A stretch of 24,615 bases of DNA from a virus. The notes below the pieces were generated by a model. The model was not told where the DNA came from. It was given only the letters and a program-made list of their open reading frames with translations, and ran no database searches. A program made the translations under genes and the position numbers. The stretch spans positions 1 to 24,615 of the IMG/VR virus record IMGVR_UViG_3300021197_001148. One strand, 5' to 3'. This document shows positions 7,973 through 16,078 of this stretch, one piece after another (position 1 is the stretch's first letter; each line of letters opens with the position of its first letter).

Positions 7973-8544
7973 AAGATTATGCAATTAAATATCTAAAAGA
8001 ACTTAACGATATTATCAAGAATGCTAAGTATGATATTATCGTTGATATGACAACTAAGATTCTAGAAGTAAAAAAGAAAAATGGAAGACTTTTCTTCTTG
8101 GGTGTTGGTGGGAGTGCGGCAAACGCTTCTCATGCTGTTAATGATTTTAGAAAGATTGGTGGTATCGAGTCATACGCAATCACAGATAATGTCGCTGAAT
8201 TAACTGCCCGTGTAAACGATGAAGGTTGGGATACCTCTTTTTCTGAGTGGTTGAAAATTTCAAACCTCAATGACACAGACGCAATCGTAATTTTCTCAGT
8301 TGGTGGTGGTTCCGAAAACACATCACAAAACATTGTTAAAGCAATTGACTTGGCAAAAGAAAGAAACTCTACAGTGTTGTCTATTGTTTCTAGAGATGGT
8401 GGTTATTCAAAACAACATTCAGATGTATGTTATCTGATACCCATTGTTAATGAGTCGAGAATCACACCACACGCAGAAGAGTTTCAAGGTGTTGTTTGGC
8501 ATCTGTTAGTAAACATGGTAAAGGAATTTGATAATGAAAATTGA
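7969..8544 (+). CDS. gmhA: GmhA-like phosphoheptose isomerase (SIS domain)
   Basis: A 191-residue SIS-domain protein, the usual GmhA length. GVGGSAANASH at residues 45-55 corresponds to the GmhA phosphate-binding GxGGSA segment, LTARVNDEGWD resembles the second GmhA block, SVGGGSENTSQNIVKAI matches the sugar-phosphate loop (GNSxNV...AI in GmhA), and the C-terminal ESRITPHAEEFQGVVWH carries Glu and His at the positions used in isomerisation. GmhA converts sedoheptulose-7-phosphate to D-glycero-D-manno-heptose-7-phosphate in the cytoplasm. The next gene is a transaldolase that could make its substrate and the one after is a heptose kinase, which supports the call. A generic ketose-phosphate isomerase of another sugar cannot be excluded. 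Confidence 0.75.
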   Translation: MKDYAIKYLKELNDIIKNAKYDIIVDMTTKILEVKKKNGRLFFLGVGGSAANASHAVNDFRKIGGIESYAITDNVAELTARVNDEGWDTSFSEWLKISNLNDTDAIVIFSVGGGSENTSQNIVKAIDLAKERNSTVLSIVSRDGGYSKQHSDVCYLIPIVNESRITPHAEEFQGVVWHLLVNMVKEFDNEN

Positions 8545-9226
8545 TTTGTATGCAGATGGTTCTGATATTGCAGAAATTAAACGATTAAATGAAGATGAAA
8601 CCATTAAGGGGTTTACGACCAATCCAACTCTCATGCGAAAAGCAGGAGTAAAAGACTACATTCAATTTGTTAAAGATGTAGTTGATGTTGTTAAATATTC
8701 TCCAGTTTCGTTTGAAGTATTTTCAGATGATTTGTCGGAGATGGAGGAGCAGGGTAGAAAGATTGCCGAGTATGGTGATAATATCTACATCAAAATTCCA
8801 ATCACAAACACTAAAGGAATTTCTACCGCCCCTGTCATCGAGTCTCTTTTGAATGATGGTATCAAGGTGAATGTGACTGCGGTGTTTACGGAAAAACAAA
8901 TCAGAGACCTTCTTCTAATTATGGATTCAGAAACTCCAGTGGTACTCTCCATCTTTGCAGGTCGTATCGCAGACACCGGTGTTGACCCCAAACCACTCGT
9001 AGCATGGGCAGTTGAAACGGTTACTCCTAACGTGGAAGTTCTGTGGGCAAGTCCTAGAGAAATTTACAATCTTTATGAAGCGGAGTCGGTTGGTTGTCAT
9101 ATAATTACGATGACTCCCTCTCTCATTGCGAAGACTTCTTTGGGTGGTAAGTCTCTTGATGAGTATTCATTGGATACTGTTAAGATGTTTTATAGCGATG
9201 CTGCGGAGGCGAAATATTCTCTATGA
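8534..9226 (+). CDS. Transaldolase (TalC/fructose-6-phosphate aldolase-type)
   Basis: A 230-residue small transaldolase. FTTNPTLM near residue 29 is the family N-terminal signature. YIKIPIT holds the Schiff-base lysine K87 (IKIP corresponds to VKVP in FSA/TalC), NVTAVFTEKQ follows, then SIFAGRIADTGVDP and LWASPREIYN and GCHIITMTPSLI. The ATG at 8534 was chosen over an in-frame TTG at 8528 because AAGGA at 8521-8525 is well placed for it and the protein then begins with the beta strand MKIDLYADG. Transaldolase moves a dihydroxyacetone unit and can make sedoheptulose-7-phosphate. Cyanophage transaldolases are known as pentose-phosphate auxiliary genes; here it sits between a heptose isomerase and a heptose kinase, arguing for heptose supply. 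Confidence 0.85.
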   Translation: MKIDLYADGSDIAEIKRLNEDETIKGFTTNPTLMRKAGVKDYIQFVKDVVDVVKYSPVSFEVFSDDLSEMEEQGRKIAEYGDNIYIKIPITNTKGISTAPVIESLLNDGIKVNVTAVFTEKQIRDLLLIMDSETPVVLSIFAGRIADTGVDPKPLVAWAVETVTPNVEVLWASPREIYNLYEAESVGCHIITMTPSLIAKTSLGGKSLDEYSLDTVKMFYSDAAEAKYSL

Positions 9227-10200
9227 TTATTTCTAGATCACCATACAGAATTACTCTAGGAGGAGGCGGAACAGATCTACCTTCCTACTACGAACAGAAT
9301 GGTGGATTCTGTATTAGTATGGCAGTAAACAAATACATGTATGTTTCTCTGAAGCCCGATGAATTAGATCGAATGTGTAAACTAAGATACTCGGAGATTG
9401 AGAATGTATCAGCAGCATCTTTTTTAAAGAACACCAGAGCAAGGGAAGTTCTGTGTCTTCATGATATATCAGCGGTAGAAATTAATACTTCAGGTGACTT
9501 GCCCGCTAAAGCGGGTATGGGTTCTTCTGGAACTTTCCTTGTTGGATTGATCAAGGTGATACGAGAATATAAGAGATTAGACAATTCACCTTCGGTTGTA
9601 GCAGAGGAAGCATGTGATATTGAAATTAATAGATTGAAAGAGCCAGTAGGAAAGCAAGATCAATATATTTCTTCTTATGGTGGTGTTAGAATACTTGACA
9701 TTAATCGTAGTGGAGATGTTAGTGTTAGTAATTTAAATCTAACTCCTAATGAATTATCTGAATTTATATCAAACATTCATGTGTATTCTATTGGTATTGA
9801 GAGAAATGCCTCAGATATACTAATCAATCAGTCTAAACTAAAAGGAAACACAGAGTTTCTTCTTAATAAGATTAAAGAGTATGGTTATAAAACTAAAGAA
9901 GTGTTAGAGTCTAAAAACTATGATGATTATGGTTTGATCTTAGATGAATACTGGGCTACTAAGAAGTTACTATCAAATAATATTAGTGTTTCTTCTGTAG
10001 ATAAGATCTATGAAACATTAAAAAGCACATATAATGTTCTTGGTGGTAAGATAATTGGTGCAGGTGGTGGTGGGTTTTTCTTAGTGTATGCAAACAAAAA
10101 TATAAAAGCGTTAGATGAATTTATGAAACAATCAGGGATGGTTAAACTGAATTTTGGTATTGACTATTCTGGTTCTAAAATTATTGGAAATTATTTATGA
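9223..10200 (+). CDS. hddA: GHMP kinase, HddA-like heptose-7-phosphate kinase
   Basis: A 325-residue GHMP-family kinase. The start reads RSPYRITLGGGGTDLPSYY, close to the HddA/FucK opening. The ATP-binding motif 2 is PAKAGMGSSG (GMGSSG at residues 98-103), GKQDQYISSYGG at about 143-154 is the sugar-binding segment, and motif 3 is GAGGGGFF at 279-286. HddA phosphorylates D-glycero-alpha-D-manno-heptose-7-phosphate at C1, giving the bisphosphate. Related kinases act on fucose or other sugars, but the gene lies directly after gmhA-like and transaldolase genes, with ATGA overlaps at both ends, which favours heptose. All catalytic motifs look intact. Confidence 0.78.
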   Translation: MIISRSPYRITLGGGGTDLPSYYEQNGGFCISMAVNKYMYVSLKPDELDRMCKLRYSEIENVSAASFLKNTRAREVLCLHDISAVEINTSGDLPAKAGMGSSGTFLVGLIKVIREYKRLDNSPSVVAEEACDIEINRLKEPVGKQDQYISSYGGVRILDINRSGDVSVSNLNLTPNELSEFISNIHVYSIGIERNASDILINQSKLKGNTEFLLNKIKEYGYKTKEVLESKNYDDYGLILDEYWATKKLLSNNISVSSVDKIYETLKSTYNVLGGKIIGAGGGGFFLVYANKNIKALDEFMKQSGMVKLNFGIDYSGSKIIGNYL

Positions 10201-11093
10201 GATGTTTAGTTACGGGTGGTGCAGGATTTATTGGGTCTAATTTAGTTGATCGTTTAATTAAAGATGGACATAGTGTCATTTGTGTTGACGACGAATCTGC
10301 CGAGAGTAATGAGAAGTTTTATTGGAATGATGAAGCAGAAAATTATGTTGTTGACATATGTGATCATGAAAAACTTCTTCCGTTATTTGAGGGTGTTGAT
10401 TATGTTTTTCACTTGGCAGCAGAATCTAGAATTCAACCAGCAATAGAAAATCCTATTCGTGCTGTTAAGGTAAACTGCGAGGGAACCTGCTCAGTCATGC
10501 AGGCAGCAAGAGCAGCAAATGTAAAGAGAGTTATTTATTCATCGACCTCTTCTGCCTATGGTCTAACGGAAGCATGTCCTCAGATGGAAGACTTTCCAGA
10601 AGACTGTCTCAATCCATACTCAGTATCTAAGGTTGCAGGTGAAAAGATATGTAAGATGTACTCTGACTTATTTGGAGTAGAAACAATTATTTTTCGTTAC
10701 TTCAATGTTTATGGTGAAAGATCTCCTACTTCGGGACAATATGCGCCTGTTCTTGGAATCTTTCTTAGACAAAGAGATAATAACGAACCTCTCACTATTG
10801 TAGGTTCGGGTGAAAACTTGAGAGACTATGTTCATGTGTATGATGTAGTTGATGCCAACGTAAAAGCCATGAAAGAAGAAATTGACTCATCTTACTTTGG
10901 TCAGGTTTTTAATATTGGTTCTGGTGTTAACTATTCAGTAAAGCATCTAGCAGATGTGATTTCTACAAACTCTATACATATAGATGAACGATTAGGTGAA
11001 GCAAAAACAACACTGTCTAAATGTACAAAGATGGAAAAAGTTTTTGGTTGGAAGTCAACAATCGATGTGATAGAATGGTTATCGGATAAATAA
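10197..11093 (+). CDS. NAD-dependent sugar-nucleotide epimerase/dehydratase (extended SDR)
   Basis: A 298-residue extended SDR similar to UDP-glucose 4-epimerase and GDP/NDP-sugar dehydratases. The NAD loop is TGGAGFIGS at residues 6-14, FHLAAESRIQP follows strand 4, YSSTSSAYG has the catalytic Ser/Thr near 115-118, YSVSK at 141-145 holds the intact Tyr141/Lys145 pair, and RYFNVYGERS and LRDYVHVYDVVDA are the usual late motifs. Its stop/start overlap with the kinase gene suggests that it acts on the sugar nucleotide made by the preceding enzymes, for example by epimerising the heptose. Substrate assignment is inference; fold and cofactor are secure. Confidence 0.82.
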   Translation: MRCLVTGGAGFIGSNLVDRLIKDGHSVICVDDESAESNEKFYWNDEAENYVVDICDHEKLLPLFEGVDYVFHLAAESRIQPAIENPIRAVKVNCEGTCSVMQAARAANVKRVIYSSTSSAYGLTEACPQMEDFPEDCLNPYSVSKVAGEKICKMYSDLFGVETIIFRYFNVYGERSPTSGQYAPVLGIFLRQRDNNEPLTIVGSGENLRDYVHVYDVVDANVKAMKEEIDSSYFGQVFNIGSGVNYSVKHLADVISTNSIHIDERLGEAKTTLSKCTKMEKVFGWKSTIDVIEWLSDK

Positions 11094-11103
11094 TGGAGAT
11101 ATT

Positions 11104-12348
11104 ATGAAGCGCCCTAAAGTTACCCTGTGTATGATCGTGAAAGATGAGACTCATATCATTGAAGAGTGTCTTCGATCTATGGCAAAGTATGTCGATCGAT
11201 ATGATATTACTGATACTGGTTCTACAGATGGAACACAAGATCTAATCAAGAAGACAATGGATGAGTTGGGTGTTCCTGGCACCGTCCATCAGTCTGACTG
11301 GAAAGGTTTTGGTCCTTCTAGAACTGAATCACTACGAAACGCAGAGAAAAGTGATGCTGAATATGCATGGATGATTGATGCGGATGATTACATTACTGGT
11401 AATTTTAAATACCCACCTAATATGAAATGTGATTCGTATTCACTTCGTCTTGGTAGACCTGAGTTTATGTGGTGGCGTAATCAAATCTTTAAGTTGGGTA
11501 TTGGTTGGGAATATACAGGCGTTCTTCATGAATATGCTCATTGTCCATCAAAGCCAAAAGAAGAAGTTATTCTAGAAAAACTTCATGGTGATTATTTTGT
11601 AGTTGCTAGAACTGAGGGTAATCGTAACGTAGGTATTACCCCAAAGGAAAAATATACCAGAGATGCAGAGACTCTGTATTCGGCATTAAACAACTCAGAA
11701 GATCCACATTATGCGCCAACTAATGAAAGGTATCAATTCTATCTTGCTCAATCGTATTTTGATTCTCAGCAATTTGAAAAGTCATTTGAAGCCTATGAGA
11801 AGAGATTTAATATGGGTGGATGGGAAGAAGAGTGTTTCTATTCTATGTTTAGAATGGCTATGCTCGCCGGCATGATGGAAAAACCATTCGGTGAAGTATG
11901 TGAACTTCTTCGTCAGTGTTACGAATATCGTCCCATTAGAGCAGAACCTTTGGTTGAACTTTCTAGACTATATAGAATGAACAATCGTCCTAGAACGGCG
12001 TATCTCTACGCAAAGGCCGCAGCAGAACTTACAATTCCTCCTCAAGATATTCTCTTTGTTTCTGAAGATTGTTATAACTGGAGAGCGTTGGATGAAGTAT
12101 CTGCTACTGCGTTCTTTATGTTCCGATTTGAAGAAGGATATAATGCTACTAAGAAACTTCTTCAAGAAAATAAGATGCCGGCATCGGAAGTAGAAAGAAT
12201 CAAAGGAAATATGGTTCATTATGAGGGTAAGATGAAAGAGATGGAAGCACAAAAACGAGAATATATGGCAAATATGAAACAACAGAAATCTGTTTCTAAA
12301 CCTGTAATGAAAACTAAGTCATATAAAAAGAAAAAGGTTCGTTCGTAA
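11104..12348 (+). CDS. GT2 family glycosyltransferase with C-terminal TPR-like helical region
   Basis: A 414-residue protein. Residues 1-130 are a GT2 GT-A domain: KVTLCMIVKDE, ITDTGSTDGT at 35-44 and MIDADDYI with the DXD motif at 92-95. A WWRNQIFKLG...YTGVLHEY segment at about 124-147 is common to the SPBc2/tetratricopeptide-linked GT2 group. Residues about 190-330 are helical and TPR-like (NERYQFYLAQSYFDSQQFEKS, then REP-type LVELSRLYRMNNRPRTAYLYA split by loops). The C-terminus is a coiled, very basic tail ending in KKKKVRS. GGAGA at 11095-11099 precedes the ATG. It closes the glycan block and lies next to the virion genes, so a protein or fibre acceptor is possible but unproven. Confidence 0.78.
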   Translation: MKRPKVTLCMIVKDETHIIEECLRSMAKYVDRYDITDTGSTDGTQDLIKKTMDELGVPGTVHQSDWKGFGPSRTESLRNAEKSDAEYAWMIDADDYITGNFKYPPNMKCDSYSLRLGRPEFMWWRNQIFKLGIGWEYTGVLHEYAHCPSKPKEEVILEKLHGDYFVVARTEGNRNVGITPKEKYTRDAETLYSALNNSEDPHYAPTNERYQFYLAQSYFDSQQFEKSFEAYEKRFNMGGWEEECFYSMFRMAMLAGMMEKPFGEVCELLRQCYEYRPIRAEPLVELSRLYRMNNRPRTAYLYAKAAAELTIPPQDILFVSEDCYNWRALDEVSATAFFMFRFEEGYNATKKLLQENKMPASEVERIKGNMVHYEGKMKEMEAQKREYMANMKQQKSVSKPVMKTKSYKKKKVRS

Positions 12349-12351
12349 AAC

Positions 12352-12372
12352 CTATATACTGATATAGATCAG
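12352..12372 (+). promoter_or_regulatory. Two overlapping, mutually exclusive hairpins before the virion genes
   Basis: In the 33-base gap before the gene at 12382, CTATAT-ACTG-ATATAG (12352-12367) is a perfect 6-bp inverted repeat. CTGAT-ATAG-ATCAG (12359-12372) is a perfect 5-bp inverted repeat that shares bases with it. The second would tie up the first two bases of the ribosome site AGGAG at 12371-12375. They could act as a weak terminator, RNA processing site or translation switch. Both stems are short and AT-rich, so chance is possible. Confidence 0.3.
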
Positions 12373-12381
12373 GAGAATAAT

Positions 12382-12828
12382 ATGGCTGCCGGACAATTTG
12401 ATATTTTAGCAGATCAAGGAGCAAATTATGTTCTATACTTCACATATGAAGAGAACGATAATACTGTAATAGATTTGACTAATTATAACGGAAGGATGCA
12501 GGTTAGACGATCTGCGTTCTCGACTGATATTCTTTTATCTTGTGTTGGTAATACTGCTGATGGTGGTATTACTGGTGGTGGTGTTACTGGATCATTTACT
12601 GGAACTGGCGGAGTTGCTGGTTCTGGAACAATGCTCCTGAATGCTTCTACTGCTGGTCTAACTGGTGCTAGTGGTGCAACTGGTGGTGTGTTTGTTAGTC
12701 TTGATTCTACTTCTATGTCAAATATTCCTCACGGCCGTCATGTTTATGATATAGAACTAATTGCAGGTGAAACTGTTAGTAGAGTTGTTCAAGGACGTTT
12801 TGAGGTTAGAGCAGAGGTAACTAGATAA
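12382..12828 (+). CDS. Small phage virion-associated protein next to tail fibre (YDIEL...EVTR type)
   Basis: A 148-residue protein that I recognise as a common phage type usually found beside tail-fibre genes. The N-terminus [19 protein letters not shown] and the segment [15 protein letters not shown] match the usual opening (intrinsic beta strands, LTGYxARMQVR in relatives). The C-terminus [27 protein letters not shown]-like ending (V-x-G-x-x-x-V-x-x-EVTR) is the second signature. A glycine/threonine-rich loop at about residues 55-95, containing [10 protein letters not shown] and [11 protein letters not shown], looks inserted and resembles the fibre repeats next door. It is probably a baseplate or fibre-attachment component; the exact role is unknown. 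Its TAA stop shares one base with the fibre start, so the pair is translated together. Confidence 0.6.
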   Translation: MAAGQFDILADQGANYVLYFTYEENDNTVIDLTNYNGRMQVRRSAFSTDILLSCVGNTADGGITGGGVTGSFTGTGGVAGSGTMLLNASTAGLTGASGATGGVFVSLDSTSMSNIPHGRHVYDIELIAGETVSRVVQGRFEVRAEVTR

Positions 12829-15395
12829 TGCCACAGATTAGAGTTATTACTAGTAAATCGGGTGATCCTCAGATAGTTGGGGTTGGTGGTATTGTTCGTT
12901 CTAATGGTAATCAAAATCAACCAAATATTATAAAAATTGTTCAAGCGTCTGGTGTTGGTCCACAGGGAGCAGTTGGCCCACAGGGCCCACAAGGACTCAT
13001 TGGAACAACTGGAAACACTGGAAACACTGGCGCAATAGGTAATACTGGTGCTGACTCTACAGTTGCTGGTCCTACTGGTGCCACAGGTAATACTGGTGCT
13101 GACTCTACAGTTGCTGGTCCTACTGGTGCCACAGGTAATACTGGTGCTGATTCTACGGTTGCCGGCCCTACTGGTAACACTGGCCCTACTGGCCCTACTG
13201 GTAACACTGGACCTATCGGTAACACTGGACCTATCGGTAACACTGGACCCGAAGGTCAATCCGCTACTGGTGGTTATCCATACACATATACATCAGGGAC
13301 AGTCATTGCTATTGCCAATGCCGATGGTGAATTTGTTCATAATACTACTAGTGGATTAATCACCATCTATATGGATGATGCCAATGGGGATAGTATTAAA
13401 GATTATCTTACCACTATTAACAGCGGTCAAAACAGCGGACAAGTTAGAATTGTGTTTGGTGACACTGGAATCGATAGATTTTTCTCATATGATTCTACGA
13501 GTTATGCCTCTAATGCTTTACAATTTACTAATACAGGAATAATACCCACTGGTGCTTCTGGTGGATCTGGTAAGTCTGTAGAGTTATTCTTTCTGCCGGG
13601 AGTATCACGGTTGGGTGCATCAGAGTATTTTAGATTCCCAGATGGAACTACCGCTACATCAATTGTTACATCATTCAATGGAGAAACTGGTGATGTCATT
13701 GGAGTTTCGAGTGTTAATGGACAAACTGGTGATGTAACGGGACAGGTTGGTCCAACAGGTGCAACAGGTGCTACTGGTGCTGACTCTACGGTTGCTGGAT
13801 CAACTGGTGCTACTGGCGCCACTGGCCCCGCTGGGTCTGGTGGAGGTGGTGGTGTGTCCGCTGGAGCAGGACTAACACTAAATGGATCTACTCTAGGTAT
13901 TGATCCAACCGCCATTGTTCATGTTGCTGGTATCTCTGCTGATGGTGGAATTACTGCATCTGGTAGATTTGTTAATGATGGTGGTATTGTTCAGACTTTA
14001 GGTAATGTAGGTTCCAGATATGGGTATATTAATGGATCAAATAATACCGCCGATACATCCCAATTTAAAGTATATGTAGGTAACAATACCCCCTTTCTCA
14101 CCGTCAGTACTAATGGAGTTGATTCAGGGACTAGGGTAAAAGCAGGAACATATGTTCACGCTGGAACTGGTATCTCTCTTGATGCTGGTGGTGTTACCTT
14201 CCCTGATGGAACCCACCAGACGACTGCTGCTGGTGGATCCACTATAACTGCTGGTGCAGGTATGACACTCGCTGGATCTACTCTAGGTATTGATCCAACC
14301 GCCGTGGTCGAAGTCGAGGCGTTGAGCGCCAATGGTGGTGCAACCTTTGGTGCTTCGATCGTCATTCCTAATGGTCAGTACATCTACAACAATCAAAGTT
14401 CAACTGCTCGACCATCTATTAGATTAGCGACCAGCGAGATCACGATTGATTCCAAAGGTAGTGGTGCGCCGGGAAGATTTATTATAAACAATAACGAAGT
14501 AAAAACTAAGAATGTTCCTTTCGTATCAGAGAAACTGATAAATGCTCAAGTGGGTATCTCAATGGATGCCGCTGGTATTACCTTCCCCGATGGAACCTTC
14601 CAGTCAACTGCATCCTCTGGTGGTGCAACTGGTGCCGCAGGAACTTCAGTTGGTTATACCGCAGGAAACACTGCTCCATCTGGATCTGCAACAGGTGACT
14701 TTTGGTACGAGAATGATACTGCTCTTTACTACGCAAATGTGTGGGACGGATCAACTCTAGGTTGGTTACAGATTTCTGGTATTGATGGTGTAACTGGTGC
14801 CACTGGTCCCGCTGGATCTGGTGGTGGAGGTGGTGGTGCAACGTACTACGGTGGTGATGGTCTTACACTTTCTGCTGGTAACACATTCTCTATCGATTCA
14901 ACCGCCATTGTTCATGTTGCTGGTATTTCAAGTGATGGTGGTATTACTGCCTCTGGTTTTAATGTAACATCACTTACCAATGGATATTTTGGTCTTGGTC
15001 CTGCGGATACCAGATTATATGTCTCTACTTCCAATCAAATATCAATGAGACTTGCTAATACCATTTACTATAAATTCGGAGTTTCTGAGTTTGTAAGTTA
15101 TGCAACTAAGAATACATTCCATAACCTTGTTCATGCCAAAGCAGGTATCTCAATGGATGCAGGTGGCATCACCTTCGCTGATGGAACCTATCAAGCAAGT
15201 GCCGCATCTGGATCTGGTGTTACTGGTGCTACAGGCGCCACTGGTGCTGACTCTACGGTTGCTGGACCAACTGGCGCCACTGGTCCTGCTGGTTCTGGTG
15301 GTTCGTCGGTGACTGTGGTTGGTTCTACAGGAGGACCAACTGCGGGATGGATATCAGCAGCAGCCACAGGCGATTTATGGATAGAAATTAACTGA
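12828..15395 (+). CDS. Collagen-like tail fibre protein
   Basis: An 855-residue protein, probably a homotrimeric tail fibre. Residues about 44-143 are G-X-Y collagen-like repeats rich in G-N-T, G-P-T and G-P-I triplets, broken by the GADSTVAG insert that shifts the triplet phase. After a beta-rich domain (about 145-280) comes [10 protein letters not shown] and [12 protein letters not shown], a fibre repeat seen in many phages, and a second short collagen run. Then three cassettes follow, each starting with a [21 protein letters not shown] border (13863, 14253, 14853) and ending with a [15 protein letters not shown]-like border (14169, 14553, 15144), with different middles. Gly-rich linkers GSGGGGG occur twice. 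It most likely mediates host contact; the receptor is unknown. Confidence 0.85.
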   Translation: MPQIRVITSKSGDPQIVGVGGIVRSNGNQNQPNIIKIVQASGVGPQGAVGPQGPQGLIGTTGNTGNTGAIGNTGADSTVAGPTGATGNTGADSTVAGPTGATGNTGADSTVAGPTGNTGPTGPTGNTGPIGNTGPIGNTGPEGQSATGGYPYTYTSGTVIAIANADGEFVHNTTSGLITIYMDDANGDSIKDYLTTINSGQNSGQVRIVFGDTGIDRFFSYDSTSYASNALQFTNTGIIPTGASGGSGKSVELFFLPGVSRLGASEYFRFPDGTTATSIVTSFNGETGDVIGVSSVNGQTGDVTGQVGPTGATGATGADSTVAGSTGATGATGPAGSGGGGGVSAGAGLTLNGSTLGIDPTAIVHVAGISADGGITASGRFVNDGGIVQTLGNVGSRYGYINGSNNTADTSQFKVYVGNNTPFLTVSTNGVDSGTRVKAGTYVHAGTGISLDAGGVTFPDGTHQTTAAGGSTITAGAGMTLAGSTLGIDPTAVVEVEALSANGGATFGASIVIPNGQYIYNNQSSTARPSIRLATSEITIDSKGSGAPGRFIINNNEVKTKNVPFVSEKLINAQVGISMDAAGITFPDGTFQSTASSGGATGAAGTSVGYTAGNTAPSGSATGDFWYENDTALYYANVWDGSTLGWLQISGIDGVTGATGPAGSGGGGGGATYYGGDGLTLSAGNTFSIDSTAIVHVAGISSDGGITASGFNVTSLTNGYFGLGPADTRLYVSTSNQISMRLANTIYYKFGVSEFVSYATKNTFHNLVHAKAGISMDAGGITFADGTYQASAASGSGVTGATGATGADSTVAGPTGATGPAGSGGSSVTVVGSTGGPTAGWISAAATGDLWIEIN
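13041..13184 (+). repeat. Three tandem 48-bp units in the collagen region
   Basis: Units at 13041-13088 and 13089-13136 are identical; the third at 13137-13184 differs at several bases. Each encodes [16 protein letters not shown]-like 16 residues. They are followed by an 18-bp unit (ggacctatcggtaacact) present twice. Such perfect DNA repeats inside a fibre gene can expand or contract by slippage or recombination. Confidence 0.9.
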
Positions 15396-16078
15396 TGACA
15401 GCAACAGGAGATTGGGTAACATCTTATGTCTATGACGGCGCAACTGCTGGACCAGTGGGAGAAATCTACACAAAGAACGCAGGAGCCACAGCGTCTGCAC
15501 TCGGAATCTGGGACAACACAGGACAACTTATATTCGAGCGTGATAAATGGATGACATGGGCAACGGATGTTATCCAAGTGAAGTTGCTGAAAGACATGAT
15601 TTATCGGTCATCATCATTTTACAATCTACGAATAGCAGACGGCGACATTGAACAACAAACATTAAAAGGATTAATTACGGTTCTTGACGACACGGGAGGA
15701 GGTGGTCCCGCAGCGATTGGAAGTGCGTATAACTATGAACTCTTCTGTCTCGATGTATCTAACACACCAGAAGGAACGATGGCCGCGTGGTTAACAAATC
15801 ACGGAAGCGATTTGTGGGTTTTCACTACTGAACGAAGATACGCCGACAATGAATACAGATTGATTCATGCTCAGACCAGCACGGGCAGCGGCACTGGGTA
15901 TCAGCAAATCCAACCCCCCGACAACTCTGCAAACTTCGGCAAAGCGTTGTGGTGGCAACGAACCGTCGCTGAAACCTCTGGCAACATCAAGAACCTTGCT
16001 GGAGATGTCTGGACTGTTTGGAACATGGGTCCATCGACAAACCATCCAGACTATCCACCACCGAGGGTCACAGCATGA
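15395..16078 (+). CDS. Unrecognised protein downstream of tail fibre, probably virion-associated
   Basis: A 227-residue protein I do not recognise. It is rich in Trp, Tyr and Gly, has no signal peptide or membrane segment, and contains segments such as WDNTGQLIFERDKW, LKGLITVLDDTGGGG, DLWVFTTERRY and LWWQRTVAETSG, giving the look of a compact beta-rich domain. Its first residues TATGDWVTSYVYDG resemble the fibre module ATGDFWYEN...YYANVWDG located at about 14690-14760. The ATG shares one base with the fibre stop (TGATG) and the gene ends as ATGA with the next one, so it is part of the fibre operon. It could be a receptor-binding tip, adaptor or fibre chaperone; none is demonstrated. Codons here are more C-rich than in the fibre. 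Confidence 0.55.
   Translation: MTATGDWVTSYVYDGATAGPVGEIYTKNAGATASALGIWDNTGQLIFERDKWMTWATDVIQVKLLKDMIYRSSSFYNLRIADGDIEQQTLKGLITVLDDTGGGGPAAIGSAYNYELFCLDVSNTPEGTMAAWLTNHGSDLWVFTTERRYADNEYRLIHAQTSTGSGTGYQQIQPPDNSANFGKALWWQRTVAETSGNIKNLAGDVWTVWNMGPSTNHPDYPPPRVTA

Noticed and set aside
8528-8533. TTG start for the transaldolase
   Set aside because: The ATG at 8534 is better spaced from AAGGA and gives the usual N-terminus of the family.
13041-13260. CRISPR-like short repeats
   Set aside because: Units are directly tandem with no spacers, in frame with collagen triplets, so they are coding repeats.
12789-13915. Long minus-strand frames rich in Ser/Thr or Val/Pro opposite the fibre gene
   Set aside because: They are mirror images of the repetitive collagen-like G-X-Y coding sequence, with no independent support.
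13863-15194. Diversity-generating retroelement acting on the fibre cassettes
   Set aside because: No reverse transcriptase or template repeat is visible in the window and the variable middles differ wholesale rather than at adenine positions.
15389-15397. Programmed -1 frameshift joining the fibre to the next gene
   Set aside because: The downstream frame has a TAA at 15389-15391, leaving only four bases for a shift, and no slippery heptamer is present.
16018-16074. Longer start for the small protein ending at 16281
   Set aside because: The ATG at 16075 forms the ATGA overlap seen throughout this genome; the extension is only a shadow of the previous gene.
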